Source: Rhynochetos jubatus (lineage: Eukaryota > Chordata > Aves > Eurypygiformes > Rhynochetidae). Taken from it: a stretch of DNA of 64,000 bases. The DNA lies in contig CM050649.1 in the NCBI GenBank assembly GCA_027574665.1, positions 67,112,150 through 67,176,149 on the forward strand, written 5' to 3'. Of the stretch, positions 11,801 to 24,404 are shown piece by piece. The notes under the pieces are model-generated. The model saw nothing but the letters and a program-made list of their open reading frames with translations. It was not told the origin of the DNA and searched no databases. The position numbers were made by a program, and so were the translations under genes. How positions within the stretch are numbered: the stretch's first letter is position 1; each line of letters opens with the position of its first letter.

Positions 11801-14699
11801 TCATTCTGGTGTCATTCTTCTTGATGGATGTAGTCTTCTTCTCGCAGCTGATCTAAGTCCCAGTCCTCTAACTCCTCACCTGTGTGTATCGTCACTCTCT
11901 TCAACATTTCTATTGCTCCACACCATAATCACGTAGGCGATATCTGTGCTGCAAACAAAAGAGGATTAGGTACCAATGCCTGGCCCTAAAGGCTCATCAG
12001 GTATAGCTCCTCTACAAATATACAGTTCCCATCCTGAAAGCCTACTTACCTTCAGTTCACACAAGCTGTAGGAGGGGATAGCTGCTGTCTTTTCTAAATT
12101 TTAGTCCACATGGTCCTTAGCCTAAGTAAATTGTTTGAAGAAATAGTTGCTCTGCTCAGGTTGATAGGAGGCATGGTATAGCATAGAGTATCAAACTCTC
12201 GTTGACATCATTATTAAAAGAACAGCTTTCAGTGTTAGGAAGAGTTCATCGTCAATTAATGATGGCACTGCCTCAAAACAATATTTGGGAAGTACATGCA
12301 GCCACATGCAGGTGCATGCACACAACACCTGGTTCACAACCTGCTCTTTCTTAACTTCTCCGGATACTACATGCAAAGTGGAATCCTTATTTCTTTAAAT
12401 AACTCATTTCTTCCTCTTTCAATGAACTTACCCATGCTCTTTGAACTTCAAGGTAGAAAAATCAAAGGCAGTCACTGTGTCTCTTAGGAGTTCTTGACCT
12501 ACTTTGTACTGATCAGTTCTCATCTCCTACAGAAATGTGGAAACTGTGTCAGAAAGATTTACACAATAAGCTGTCAAGAATGTTTCTTCTTTTAACTTTA
12601 TGCATTTCAAGGAAAGGAACCTGAAAGGAACACGCACAAACTTTAGGTACAATTGTAGGAAAAGTGTCTGTGCCAACAGATAATGTGAAAGATACCTCTG
12701 TGGGCTCAAGAGGCTACTTGAATGAGTTGTCAAGTATAATTCAGAAAAATGTTTTCAAATTCTTTCATGTTGGCAGTAAAATCAGAACTACTGCAGAGTG
12801 ATTTTGTTTGCAGAGGAAGGGAAAATTTGAAAACTTGGGGGAGGGAGGGGGTGGAGAAAAATATTTTCCCACTTGAAGAAAAAATTCCACTAATCAGTTA
12901 TTGCTCAATGGCATGAGACAAAGGTTCACAATAAAAAGTAATGAACATAGGATTTCATAATTTAAAAATGTTGGCAGATAATCAGAAGTTTGGTTAGGTA
13001 CTGGCTAGACCACGCCCCAGTCTGGCAAATGGCCATTAAATCAGCAGTCCAGGACACTGCTACACGGCAACTGGGACAAGTTAGGTTTCTTTGTGAGATA
13101 GCCTTTGAACTCTCCCCAAAATAATGAAGGAAAATGAGCTGCCTTTACAGCCTTGCACTGTTCCCCCTCCTCACCATCCTCCCTGGGTCTTCCTTACCGA
13201 TGGGGATTTCTCTGTGCTGACAGGATCTGAGGAATGCAACAAGATATGAAATGACAGTTTTACAGCTTGGGCTTGGTGAATGACCAGCCTTCTGCAGAAG
13301 TTGCACCGTGCAAGAATAAGAAGGGGTTTTGCTCGGTGTCACTGGGGGTCAGCCTCGTGGTGGTCAGTGTGCACCACAACACACATTGGTCACATCAGGC
13401 ACTGCTGGTCACTCCTGCGAGGCTTGTACTATTCAGTGCTAAAACATATAACAAACAACATGCAGTGAGTTTGGTGCTTGGAGCTGCCCTTGCTTCTGGT
13501 AGCAAGCACCTCTCTATGTGGGTAGCAGTGTAAGCGTGTTGAATACTGCCATTAAAACATCACCATCTTTTCTGAATACAAAGCATTCCATTTTTGACAC
13601 ATCCATTAAGAGGTTGGGTATCTTTTTGTGACAGTATCTCTGTAGCCACAGGGATCTGTGTGTGTGTATTCACGTATGCACATGCATGTGTCGGCTTTTT
13701 CACAAGCCTTTACTGTGGAAACTGGATACATGTATCTCTGTGTCTAACTTAAGCCCTTTGTGGGGACAAAAGCAGGGCAAACCTGCATCATTACCGTATC
13801 CATCCAGTGTTTCCCATTGAAGACTGCCAGAAAAACGGCCCCGTTTCAAGGACAAAGCTTTTCTCAGCATAGGAGAAAGTCTGCCTTAAGAGCAAAACTA
13901 ATTTAAGGGATGCTGGATCCTTCAGTGGCAATCAACTTGAAGCTACAGTGGCAGTGACCTTGTCAGATGAGTAAGTGGCACCAAATGTGGCGCTGCTCCC
14001 ACATTTCCCTTCAAAGAAGAGTGACCTGTCGTGAGCATGGAAGGATTTCATTTCCCCATGTTCTCTGCACCACGTGGCAATTTAACAGGCTCCCGGAACA
14101 GCCTGGTTTAGCACCGCCGTGCAGCAGTTGCCCCATGTGCCCAGAGCTTGCAGCATCATTGCTCCAGGCTACCTTCTTGTGCTCCCGGGCCTCCTGCCCC
14201 CATAGCTGCAGCTGGGGCTCGATTTGGATCTTGCTCCTTTCTGCAATGCTTTCCTCCAGTTTGGAGGTGATGGTCAGGGATGAGTAGGAGCATGCTGTGC
14301 CTCCTGAGGCGGTTTGCCATCAGCTCCTTCAGACTGTTGGAGCTGAACCCCGTGTTGGGAAAGGAGGTGTGTGACCCAGGCTGACCTTCCTCCCAGCCGG
14401 CACAATGCCCTCGCTTCCCCTGCAGCCAGTCTGCTCCGCAGCGTCCCAGAAAGACCACGAGCTGCTTCTCTGGAAGAAAAATGGATGTGATAGGCAACTT
14501 CCATTTAAAGCCTGCTCTGGGAACGCTTCTCGTCAGCGTGATGTTGTAAATGCAGGCAGACATGTTCCTGTGCGTGCAGACAAATGCATCACACTGCTGC
14601 GTTGTTCTGAGCACAGCTATTAAAAAAAGGGGGGGTTGATAGATATTCACCACCATACATTAAACCTATGGCCTGCTAGAGCCATCTCCTCTTCATTTT

Positions 14700-14870
14700 G
14701 TGTCAGGTAACAGTAAACTGATTTACATTCCGGAGCGATTATCCACAGTGATGCACTTCATTAAATGGGCGGACGGTGGCTTACATTCCATAATCCATGG
14801 TGACATACTGGAAATGAAAGTGACAAAAATTATAGATAGCTCTGTGGCTGAAGACGCAAAAGAAAAGGCA
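14700..14870. promoter_or_regulatory. Candidate enhancer with two TEAD-like motifs
   Basis: The 9-mer TTACATTCC, containing the core ACATTCC bound by TEAD-family factors, occurs twice in the same orientation at 14723-14731 and 14781-14789, 58 bases apart. Between and after them are a GATTATCC homeodomain-like site (14738), CGGAGCG and GGGCGGACGG CpG sites, and ATAATCCATGG. The mix suggests a regulatory element. Occurrence by chance cannot be excluded without conservation data. Confidence 0.25.
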
Positions 14871-16804
14871 TGGAGGAAGGAGAGAGGCCCAGGAGCTTGC
14901 TCCTGCAAAAGGCCAAGCCAGGCCTCGATGTGTATCCCCATTTCCACATGAAGGCTGGGAAAGGAGGGTACCTAACCACTCAGAGGAGTGCAGGATGGAA
15001 CTCTCATTTGGGAAGTCAACATTCATTTCTTTGCAAAAATCATTTTCTGCTGTTCAAAGGACGTTAAGCCAAGTGCAACCTTTGAATGTGCTACTTTTCA
15101 AGTACTTTTCTATTTTTTATGAAGGAACTTCTATGAACCTGGGTATGCCAGTGAGTATTTGAGGATTCAGCTCAACACAGGTTTAGTTTGAAAAACAAGC
15201 CATCACTGACCCACAGATCATGAAGGCAAGTCATGAAGACTGAGAGGGATGGAACAAATAGAAATTGCTGGAAAGAATCTCAGATGCCTGAAATTTGTAT
15301 TAGGCAGCATTTTTTTTTTTAAGCTATAGGACACTTGAATAGAGAGAAACACACAAACTGGGTCAACTCGCAAGCATTCAACAATTCCACATCTTTCCTT
15401 GACGGCTGCTTCTTGGGTCACAGAGTGTAAGGCTGCACAGTTAAATAGATAAATCAGTCTGTCATTTGTTTCTTCATGTTCCTGAGGTCAACTGTGGGCA
15501 CTCTGGGGCCTTTGGGGTTTCTGTAAGAGCCATGGTTGAATCCAGGGATACCTGAAAGATTGTTTTGCTCAAAATTAGCACCCTAAAAAATCAGGACCTA
15601 CATCAGCCACATGTCAAGACAGCCTTTAAAGTCAGAAAGATTAAAACAAACCCCTACAGACTTGCCTTAAAAGATAACTCCCCACTCAACAGCTCTGAAG
15701 TCTAATAAATGCAATATAAACATCTTTTGAGTAAAACACAGTGGTGAAAAGAATGTTTATTGTATTACAAAAATCAATGCAATCTGCAGGGATTGAATCA
15801 AATAGCTGTACAGTATACCTTGTGATTCATTTTGCTTTCATGAGTAAGGGATGCTAGGATGAAGTGGGATATACATGTAGCAGGAACGGTTGGAATATGC
15901 ATGATGAGAAAATACAATCACTTTTTTTTAGCTTGGAATCTGACAGTGGCATACGGTTTTCATTGCTTTCATTAATATACCAAGATGTTTTTGTCACGTG
16001 GTGAAAACCGCTAATTCATGAAAATGCAGATTAGATGCCACAACCCCTAAATCTAACAGAGAACCTTTCATTTAGGTGTAATTCTGTAATACTACCATCA
16101 GCCAGTCTTCTGCTGGCATGCAGGATTTTCTATCATCATTCACACATATATTTTTGTGTGAGTTAGACTTGCAGCTCATATTTTCAAAGTACTTGTGTCA
16201 GTCTCTGGGCTCCTTTGCTTTAAATTAAATATACCACTGCACGAAAAAGATTGGCGGTGTCGCCAGCGTCATCTCTTTACTCTAAAGTGGAGACGAGTCA
16301 AGCAGAAATTAAATTATAATTAAGTAATACCTATCTGACATGCAACTATCAGCCCCTTAGGTGCCAGGACTGAGGTAAATAACTACATGTTTTCAGTATT
16401 TTGAATATTAATGGTTTGAGCTCATATTATGGGAAATGAGCTCGCTGTGTTCTGTTGAGGACATTCCTCTCCCCTGAAAGGTCAGTCTTTGCCCCACATG
16501 CTACAGTCCTGGTAAGGGTATGTCTATAGGAGAAAGCAAGCAAGTCCTGATAGTGCTCTGAGCATCCTTGGAGCTGCATGAGTCTAGTGCTGAATTCAAT
16601 ATACCCCAAGACACAGCAGAGCTGAAGGGTTCATACTTGGTGCTAGGCAGGCTATGGCCACTCTGGTTTTGATTCAGGACAATGCACATCTGTCTGCTCT
16701 AGGGCATGGGCAAAGCAAGACCAGTTCTGCCTGCAAAGCACCGTAGGCATGCCCTAGTCAACATCTCCCAGCTCTTAAATACAGCGCCCATGCTGTAATT
16801 AAGG

Positions 16805-16985
16805 GGATGGAAGGGTCATGGTCATGGCGCTGAACTGAATCTGCATTTTTTGTGCAGCCTCGGGCTAGTCATTCCTCTTACTCCCTTAATTCCTCATCTG
16901 AAAAACTGGGATAAAGGTAGTGACTTAATTAGTACAAGGATGACTTTATTAACAATCATGATGGGTTTGCGTACTAGAGTGATGA
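16805..16985 (+). mobile_element. MIR/CORE-SINE-like 3' remnant
   Basis: The stretch from 'GTGCAGCCTCGGGCTAGTCATT' through 'CCCTTAATTCCTCATCTG' to 'AAAAACTGGGATAAAGG' (about 16850-16920) lines up with the 3' part of MIR-type SINEs. There the usual order is 'gtgtgaccttgggcaagtcactt', 'cctcagtttcctcatctg' and 'taaaatggggataa'. The tail to about 16985 (GATGACTTTATTAAC..) fits the MIR 3' end loosely. The tRNA-like head is not recognisable. These SINEs are ancient, so this is a molecular fossil. Confidence 0.6.
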
Positions 16986-19639
16986 GGGGTCGTACAAGTA
17001 CCAAGCTGGAAGGAGCAAACAAGAAAGGTTGAAATGTTGAATAATCTATCAAAATAACAGTGATTTTTATTTCTTTTTTCTAACTAGGAGAATTTCTAAA
17101 AGGACAATAAAGCGATGGCAATCAGCCTGTCACATCCCAGCCCATCCCAGCCCTCCTTCTCTCCTTTGCTGTCACTGCGCACCCACTGAATGAATAGGCA
17201 AACCCAACCTCATTTCGGCTTGGGACACGGGCTGTCAGTCACTTCTGACAACAAGCATTTGGTGCCCATTTTTAGCAGGATTTTAACAGATCAGTCTTTA
17301 TCTGGTGGTTCAAAAAGCAGTGCCATCTGCGTGCAGCTTGGTACTTGCAAAGGCTGCGCTTGATCTTTAAACATATCATTGTTCTGAGTCACTGGCTGCT
17401 TCTGTTTTAATGTAGGTGATCTGATTCACCAAAGTGAGTTAATAATATAACTGGGGAAAATTAAGTTCCTATTTCTATGAAAGCATAAATGTTATCTGAG
17501 AACGTGACATTTACGAGTCGCTGAAAAATATGATTTGTTTTATATGCAGTTGTTGAGCTGCCAAGGAGCTTTTTATATTTCTAGCAATTTAAGCTTCTCT
17601 GTAAAGTAGATGATTTAAGACAGGCAGAAGATGCCTTTTCCTCGCTGATCCATTATGTCTGCCTTTTCCCTTTACTCTTGGTCTGCAGCAGGCGAAGAAG
17701 CAGCACTGGTTAGAAATCAGTGGATAAATGTACACAGCTCATTTTTCTTTGTAATAGGAGGGAGGGAGAAGAGAGCCTTATAAAACACAGAGCCGTTAAA
17801 AAAAGAAGAAGAAAAAAAAGAAACAGACAATTCTATGGTGATGGATAACACTTACACAATTAAATAAAAATACACTTGCAATACCAAAGAGCAGAGCACA
17901 TTTCATTTTTATCTGCACTGTCACTCTCCTAATGGTTTCTGTCACAAAACCTAAACAAAACAAATCTGTGCAGCAGACCAAGTCTTGGGTTTCAGGGATA
18001 CAGGGTTCTGCCAGGTGGATCGGAAAAGTAGGTCAGTGGGTCATTAATGCAAACCTGACGGCAAATAAACCCCGACCCGCTGAAAAGGAAGAAGTTTAGC
18101 ACGCTCGTCCATTCAACACACTCCGTGCATACCCTTCCCTCTGAACAGGCATTGCAGGTCAAGTACTGCCAGCCAAAGCGCAGGTCTGGGCACATCGCAG
18201 GGACTAAAACACCTTCATCCTCTCGGTCTGCGTGGACCTCACAAATCGCATTACACAAGCGGTGGGGTTTTCACACTCCAAGAGCAACATATTTTACAAT
18301 TTCTGTACACCTAAATACACTGCAAATAATTTTCAGAAACCTATATGGCCTTATTTCTATTACTGACCAAGGCTTTTAACCCTTAAAATGTTTGTCGTCT
18401 TTCTATGTCCTCCTAAACACCCAACGTATTTTTGACATTTCATTTTCCAAGGCATGACAGGTGCCATGTTGGGAATTTCCACCTGCAGCCTTGTACCTTT
18501 AGCTTGAGAGACACGTGTCGGGGAGGGAGCACAAGTCCCACTGCCTTGGGCATGGGGGGCAGACGCACAGCCCCCACTCCAGCCCTGCAGGGCTGCCTGC
18601 GGTACAGTGGGTCCCCTCCGCTCTCCCACCTGCCTTCTCCAGGCCACCCCCATGGAGACCCACCAATGGCAACCTTCGCCCTCTGGCTTTATGAATCTTT
18701 TCCTTTTTGCTTTGTTTACCTCTCTTGGTACAGAACTGCTCAATTTTTTTGTTGTTGTAAGATTAAGTCAAACAAATCTGGGTTTTTTACATATTTTTGC
18801 TCTTCTGATCAAGGACTCAAGCACTTAGGTGGGTTTTTTCCCCCCCTCATTGTTAACTTACTCAGAATTTCTTGTTTTCTACTGTTGTAGTTTGCCACCA
18901 AGTTTTTCCATCTCTCACATTTGATTTTTTTTGCGTCAGACCTTTGGATTTCCCCCGCCCTGAAAAGACTCTTTCAAGAAATCTAGACCCAGTGGTTAAG
19001 AAGTCTGCTGGATCTTGAAAATCCTTCACTATACATTAGTTCTAGGAAGCATCTGACAAACGAAATAGTCCTTTGGTGGGTAGAGGCATTAAAAAAATCC
19101 ACATGTAAGCAAGCACAGAAATTCAGAGTTAAGATTTCTTATTTCTCTTCCATACGATAATTGCCTTGCACTGGTACGTCTTTTGGCTGGCATTATATCT
19201 TTTCTGGGCCACTTGGAAAACCTGAATGCAGACATGGCATCATAAAAACAAAACTCGCAAGACAGACACAGCCCGTATACTATCCTGCCTGGTTTTCTGA
19301 AATGACAAGTAAGATAATCAACCAAATGGTGCGTGCAGCAACAGCAGATAACTGCGTATGTTGAAGCAGTGTAGCACATTTCTACTCAATACCAAGGTGG
19401 TTCTGGGTGCCTACTGAGGCCATGAACCCAAATGTCTTGCCCTGGTCAGGAGGACAGCTTTTAATCCTTTGAAGGGTGAAATAATTTGCCTGGCACAGAC
19501 GGCGGGTCTACAGCAGGAGGAGAAACGGATGCTGAGCCTCCAGGTTTCCTTGCATGGTCCTCACCGCTGGATTGCAGAGCGGGTAATTGGTTTTGAGTGC
19601 CTTGAGAGAGGAGTGTAACAACCTAGTGGATACCTACAG

Positions 19640-20900
19640 GTTGTAGATACTGAGTTAAGTCAGAGTGATTTAAACAATTGTTTCTAACTATGATTTCAAT
19701 CATTAACAAAGAATGGCTAATCCTTGTTTGTCACTTGTTTTAGGTTTGTACTCCTAGAATATTTCCCCACACAAACGCCCATGCTCAATAATTGATGTGA
19801 ATTTACATTTATTTTTGCAAGACTAGAAAATAAACAAAAATCATTAATTTATCTGTGGAGTTATGGTTTACAAATATTTATTCACATCCTTAATCTGTAA
19901 GTTATTTAATTTTGAAATGACAGACAAAGCATCTCTTATTTATTAGATGATGCTTCCTTCTTACTTGTAATTTGAATGAAAATTGAATTAATTAAAATAT
20001 GGGAAATCACACTCTGTTATTGTTTGAATTATCTCAGTAATGCGAACTTAAATGTGCTGTAGGCGTGGGACAAAGTGAATGTGCCACAGCACTTTAAACA
20101 ACTAAAGAGTTTTATTAAACAGAGGAGATAACATTATTGTTTGTCTAATTAAATAGATTGTTTACTGTCACCTGCCTGTTGGTTATCTTAGAACTAGTAG
20201 TTATCGTCCTCTAACATTATTTTTTATTCACTAGATTTTGGGGTTTTTTTCAGAGTACTTGGCTTTCTATTTAAATTACCTAGTCCTTGACAACAGCTAC
20301 TTGAAAAAATGTAAAGCAGAAAATGTTCCATTTGTACTTATAGTAGAAGCTTTACTTCTGATTAAAATAAATGATTTGTCACTGTAGCAAACGCTACTTC
20401 CAAGTGTTTACTGAATAACTTCCCCTAGTTGTAGAATGATTTTCTTTAAAACTGTGGCTGCAAACATATACTGCTTTTTACTTTTAATATAATTTATATT
20501 AATCTAATATATGATAATAAATTTAGACTTTTCCTTATGCTGTCCTATTTTACATTTTTGTTTTAAACAACTATTGTTTTAAAGAGAAAAATAAGATTTA
20601 ATTTCAACTGTAATATCCAGATTTTTAATGAAAAGATTAACAGATTTTCCTCTACTCAGTAGAGCAAGGTGATTACACCAACAAAACAAACTTAGCAGCA
20701 TTACTGTTGGCATATATGTCAACTTATTTTATGCAGTAATAACTTGAAAGCATAATTTTATTAATTACCCCTCTAGCGGTTGAAAGTGCTTCAGACATAC
20801 CCTGTTGATGAAGGGACATACTATGAGTGCAGTCTAATTTCTACTCAAATTCCGTATTTAAGCCCTTGTGAAAATTGAATAAAGTGAAGAATTTGCTGAG
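19640..20900. promoter_or_regulatory. AT-rich, ORF-poor tract; candidate conserved non-coding block
   Basis: No open frame of 60 or more codons on either strand overlaps this 1.2-kb stretch. It is strongly AT-rich, and CpG is almost absent. It is dense in short sites of developmental transcription factors: several ATTGTT-type SOX cores (for example CATTATTGTTTGTC and TTATTGTTTGAA), a forkhead-like TTGTTTAC near 20160, and many TAATT/ATTAA homeodomain cores. Such composition is common in conserved enhancers near developmental genes, but equally in plain AT-rich DNA. Regulatory function is inference only. Confidence 0.3.
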
Positions 20901-23028
20901 TGTTTTGTTAAACTGAGAGCCAGAAGAGGGCTGCCCACCAATTTGAAGAGATTAAGGATCACTCCAGAAAATCTAAGTCTTTATTTGACATCTCCAAGTA
21001 GCATGAAAATAAAAGTTGGAGGAGCAGTCGAACAAAAAATAAAGTTTCGTTTGAATTAATGGGACAGAATGCAGAGTAATAGTGATGGCAGAGTGATTTG
21101 CACTGAGGTGCTGCTGCTGAAGTTGTCACCTTGGCTGTAGAGGTCGTCCTGGACGGCAGATGCCAAGCCACTCTTTCAGTGTCATGCACGGATAGGCAGG
21201 AGCTGCGAGGGATTTTTCAAGTAGCCAAGCTCCAGGTTGTTATCCTGCCCCCAGGTATGCACCCGGGGACCACCTTCTCTATTGCTCCCCCCTGGGGGAC
21301 TCCTGAGGGTGGATTTTCATGGGGTGAAAACGACCTAGTCCTGATGGAGCCAACAGTGATTTACACCATCTGAGTACCTGTCCCTTAGCTTGGCACATAC
21401 CCTTCTGGGGCGCCAGCAAGTGTGGGTTATACACTTGGAACTATCCTCGAAACGGATTTCTAAAACAATGCGTTTAACATATGAAAGCCTGGGAATCCGA
21501 AATGAAAGTTTTTACATACTTGGCATTCATTTGTAAGTTGGCAGTGACAGCTTTCATCCTACAGAAAACATTTTTTATCTCATGAAAGTTGAAAATAGCT
21601 TTGTGCAATACTGGTGCCTCTTGCTAAGATGGGGCTTTTCATCCGTGACCTACTTTGCTTTCTGCACAATATACCTAATGAGTAATAATGACTTCGGAAA
21701 GGGCAGCGCTAGAGAAGAAGTTGAAGTAACGCCTTAAGATGCTGTCGGTGAAAACATCAAACAGAATATTTTTCATCAGGCTGAATAAAAGAATCTGGTT
21801 AAAGTACACACGAGTTTAAGACTTAACCAACGCTGGGCTGACAGGTGCAGGCTCTCAGCAGAAAGCAGCTGTCCTGGCCTGGGGCCGGTGGCCGTGCTCC
21901 ACCCTGGGTGCCGTGCAGCACCTGCTGGCATCCCTGGCCGCACCTGCTGGCAGAGCACCTGCCGCTGGTGTGTCACAGTGGCAACTGGGGCACCCCTGAG
22001 ATTCTGTGTCCCGCAGCCCTTTGGGTAGTGGAGAGGGACCTGGTGGGAGCGAGGGCCAGAGCTGAGCAGGTGGGAGACGGAGCTGGAAGCCACGGAAGAC
22101 AGGGTTACAAAGTTCAATCCGCACTTGCAGAGCTGCTTGGCCTTTCACCTGCCAGCCACTCATCAGTGTTCCCCAGTGCCCAGCTAAATTTCTCCATCTG
22201 CTCCGCTGCAGCCTTCCTTTACCCTGTGCCACACTCCAGCTGAGAGCCGTGTGGGTGACACCCACCTCCCTTATTCCTCAGCCGTGGAGCCAATGCCCAG
22301 GTCCTGCTTCTCCAGCCCGCATCAGGTCCCTGGGTCTCCTTCCTTTCGCAACCCACCAGCCCACAAGCCACCCCCTCCCACTCTTGGAGGGTAAAGCTCT
22401 GCCTCTTCTCACCCTCCCTGCCTCATTTGTCCTCCAGAACCCTAGACAGTGTTTAGTTTCATTGCAGCAATCTGGGTTAGACAGAAAAGGTAAAATTTTA
22501 GGTTTTTTATTATTATTGCTACTATCATTCTCCTTGTCTTTTTAGACTGGAGTACTTTGATTTTGCTGGAGTGGAAAATATGTGCTTTTTTCTTCTTGGG
22601 CGACTGAAACTTTGTTGGATTGCAAAGCTAATTTACTTTGTTCTTCTCAGGTGAGCTGAGAATACTCTTGGCAACAAGAGTATTCCTTGTGAAACTGTGT
22701 AGAAGGAAAATGATTTTATATATCAAAAAATCCATGCAAGTCTCCCTTTCAAAAATCCATGCAAGCCACAATGTCGCATCATTTTTCTTTCCTTCTGTCA
22801 GCAGATGCCGATGAGTTTTCACACCAGGCCAACTTTGAATTGTATTTTGCTCCTTTGCCCATGGAACATAATCAGAAACCTGGGGAGATTTCATGAAAAG
22901 CACAAAATGCCTCCCTGAACAACGAGGAGTAAATAAAGCAGGCCAAATGCCAAGCAGCTGAGAGGAGGGATGAGCTGCCGAAGGAAGATGAATGGTGACT
23001 TTGCTGTTGGCAGGCGAGGAGAGGACAC

Positions 23029-23042
23029 GGGGGGGGGGGGGG
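23029..23042 (+). repeat. Poly(G) tract, 14 G
   Basis: An uninterrupted run of 14 guanines following GAGGACAC. Homopolymer G runs of this length are prone to sequencing and assembly error, so the exact length is uncertain. Confidence 0.9.
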
Positions 23043-23272
23043 AGTTGTGGCCTCCTCAGACTCCGACCCTGCCTGCACAAAGAGCTTCCCCAATTCAGGG
23101 GCAGCTCAAGGCGAGTGTTGGTCTAGAGGATTTAACATACAGGTGATCAGCATGTCCAGACTTGAGAATAAATTCAATCCTATACAAATTAGTATAAACA
23201 GGTCCCACGGAAAACTGAAAGCCATGATAGCAATGTGAAAGAGAGAACAACAGCTGACTTCCCACACGAAAC

Positions 23273-23426
23273 GTCTAGCAGTATAAAGGAGTATTAAGAT
23301 ACTGGTATTCCCAACATTCTCAGTAGCTGCAAGGCCCCTTTATAATACTGACAAGATCTGAAGGGGTGTTTGTTTAAATGAAAACCATATCCAGTGTTTT
23401 AAGTAGGTCAGGTTCAAAGCCTAGTC
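23273..23426 (+). repeat. Direct repeat copy A (114-bp core, unknown family)
   Basis: Positions 23273-23386 align without gaps to 24271-24384. I count 12 mismatches in 114 bases (about 89% identity), and the first 38 bases are identical. Similarity resumes after a 20-base or so length difference at the shared CCTAGTC (ending 23426 here, 24404 in copy B). The repeat contains a TATA-like TATAAAGG and a small hairpin, AGTAT-TAAG-ATACT. I do not recognise the family. It could be a local duplication or two copies of an uncatalogued interspersed repeat. Confidence 0.85.
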
Positions 23427-23605
23427 AATATTTGAAAAATCTGTACAAGTTAAAGAGGCAATGAGAAAAATTAGCATGTGAGCCCACTAGAGCTTTTCTT
23501 CCCAACTGCACTTTGCGTGGGGAAAATGAGGACAGTACACAATGAATGGTATTTGTGTCCCAAATACCCAACTCTTCTGATTTTCCATAGGAAAAAAAAA
23601 AAAAA

Positions 23606-23636
23606 AAGAGTTCAGAAACTCTTTTTCTGAACTCTT
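23606..23636 (+). repeat. Perfect 13-bp inverted repeat with 5-nt loop
   Basis: Left arm AAGAGTTCAGAAA (23606-23618), loop CTCTT, right arm TTTCTGAACTCTT (23624-23636). The stem is perfect. It directly follows a run of 16 A that overlaps the first two bases of the left arm. It may have arisen by template switching (snap-back) next to the A run; a cruciform or RNA hairpin role is unproven. Confidence 0.85.
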
Positions 23637-24270
23637 ATTTGAGTGTCCTTTTTCTTTTTTGCTAAATCAGTAAATGGAAACTTTGATTTCCCATCGTAAC
23701 TTTGCCAGAAAAATCAAGAGCTAAAAGTGATTTGTATTTAACCTAATTCCCAAACTTTTACCATACATCCTAATTACAGCATACTGCTGTGACTTGGAAA
23801 AGCTGGATACCAGATATAAGCACCACAAAATACAGACTGTGGATGACAGGAGAAGCCTTTCAAAGCAATGACTGAAACGGTTTCATCATTTACAAAAAGC
23901 TGCAATGGAAGAATGATCTAAGTGATGTGGGGGATGGCAGGAGAGCTCATGCCAGCTCGGACTGGTGACATTTAGGCATAGTTTCCCTTACGTTCCTGTT
24001 TAGCCATTGGACTTCCAGAGAGCAGCTCGGAGCAGACGCTCTGAGTCATTTTTGGCAGAGCCTCTGGATGAATTACACTGGTGTGTCAGTTCAGATCAGG
24101 GGTGTACTTTAGCAGGGATGTCCCCCGATCATCCTGATTGTCCTGATCATCCCCACTTGCAACACTGGATTTCATGGCAGAGCAGCTCTTGGCTCCCTTC
24201 CGGGTGAAACCAAGCTGGAGGAGGCACTCCGGGGGGCTGCACCCACAGTGCTACAACCACGAGTGCATAT

Positions 24271-24404
24271 GTCTAGCAGTATAAAGGAGTATTAAGATAC
24301 TGGTATTCTCAACGCTCACAGTAGCTGCAAAGCAGCTTTATAAGACTGACATGGTCCGAAGGGGTGTTTGTTTAAGTGAAAACCAGGACCCACCAGGCCT
24401 AGTC
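24271..24404 (+). repeat. Direct repeat copy B (114-bp core, unknown family)
   Basis: This is the second copy of the sequence at 23273-23386, in the same orientation and offset by exactly 998 bases. The left edge in both copies is sharp at GTCTAGCAG; upstream sequence is unrelated apart from a short CACGA. The intervening 880 bases show no open frame or similarity I recognise. If it were a retroelement with terminal repeats, a TG..CA boundary and target duplication would be expected; I see neither. Confidence 0.85.

Larger units (their letters stand above)
6986..16800. other. Unique non-coding sequence with candidate regulatory blocks
   Basis: About 9.8 kb without a recognised exon or young mobile element. 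Open frames reach 176 codons (8429-8959, minus strand), but that one lies in the CpG-richer block at 8455-8850, where stop codons are scarce. The region also holds a G-rich run at 12837-12852, a (TG)4 tract near 13660 and the possible enhancer at 14700-14870. The stretch 15060-16400 is AT-rich and has few open frames. Confidence 0.55.
16986..23268. other. Unique non-coding sequence, partly AT-rich
   Basis: No recognised exon. It contains a purine run of mostly A and G at 17797-17823, a GC-richer stretch at 21840-22440 whose frames of 98-136 codons overlap on both strands without a domain, and an exact 15-mer repeat (AAAAATCCATGCAAG) at 22726-22740 and 22751-22765. The AT-rich block at 19640-20900 is listed separately. 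Confidence 0.55.

Noticed and set aside
12837-12852. G-quadruplex motif in a G-rich run
   Set aside because: Only three G runs of three or more are present, followed by GG; it does not meet the usual four-run pattern.
23273-24404. The paired direct repeats as LTRs of a small retroelement
   Set aside because: No TG..CA ends, no target duplication, no primer-binding site and no coding sequence between them.
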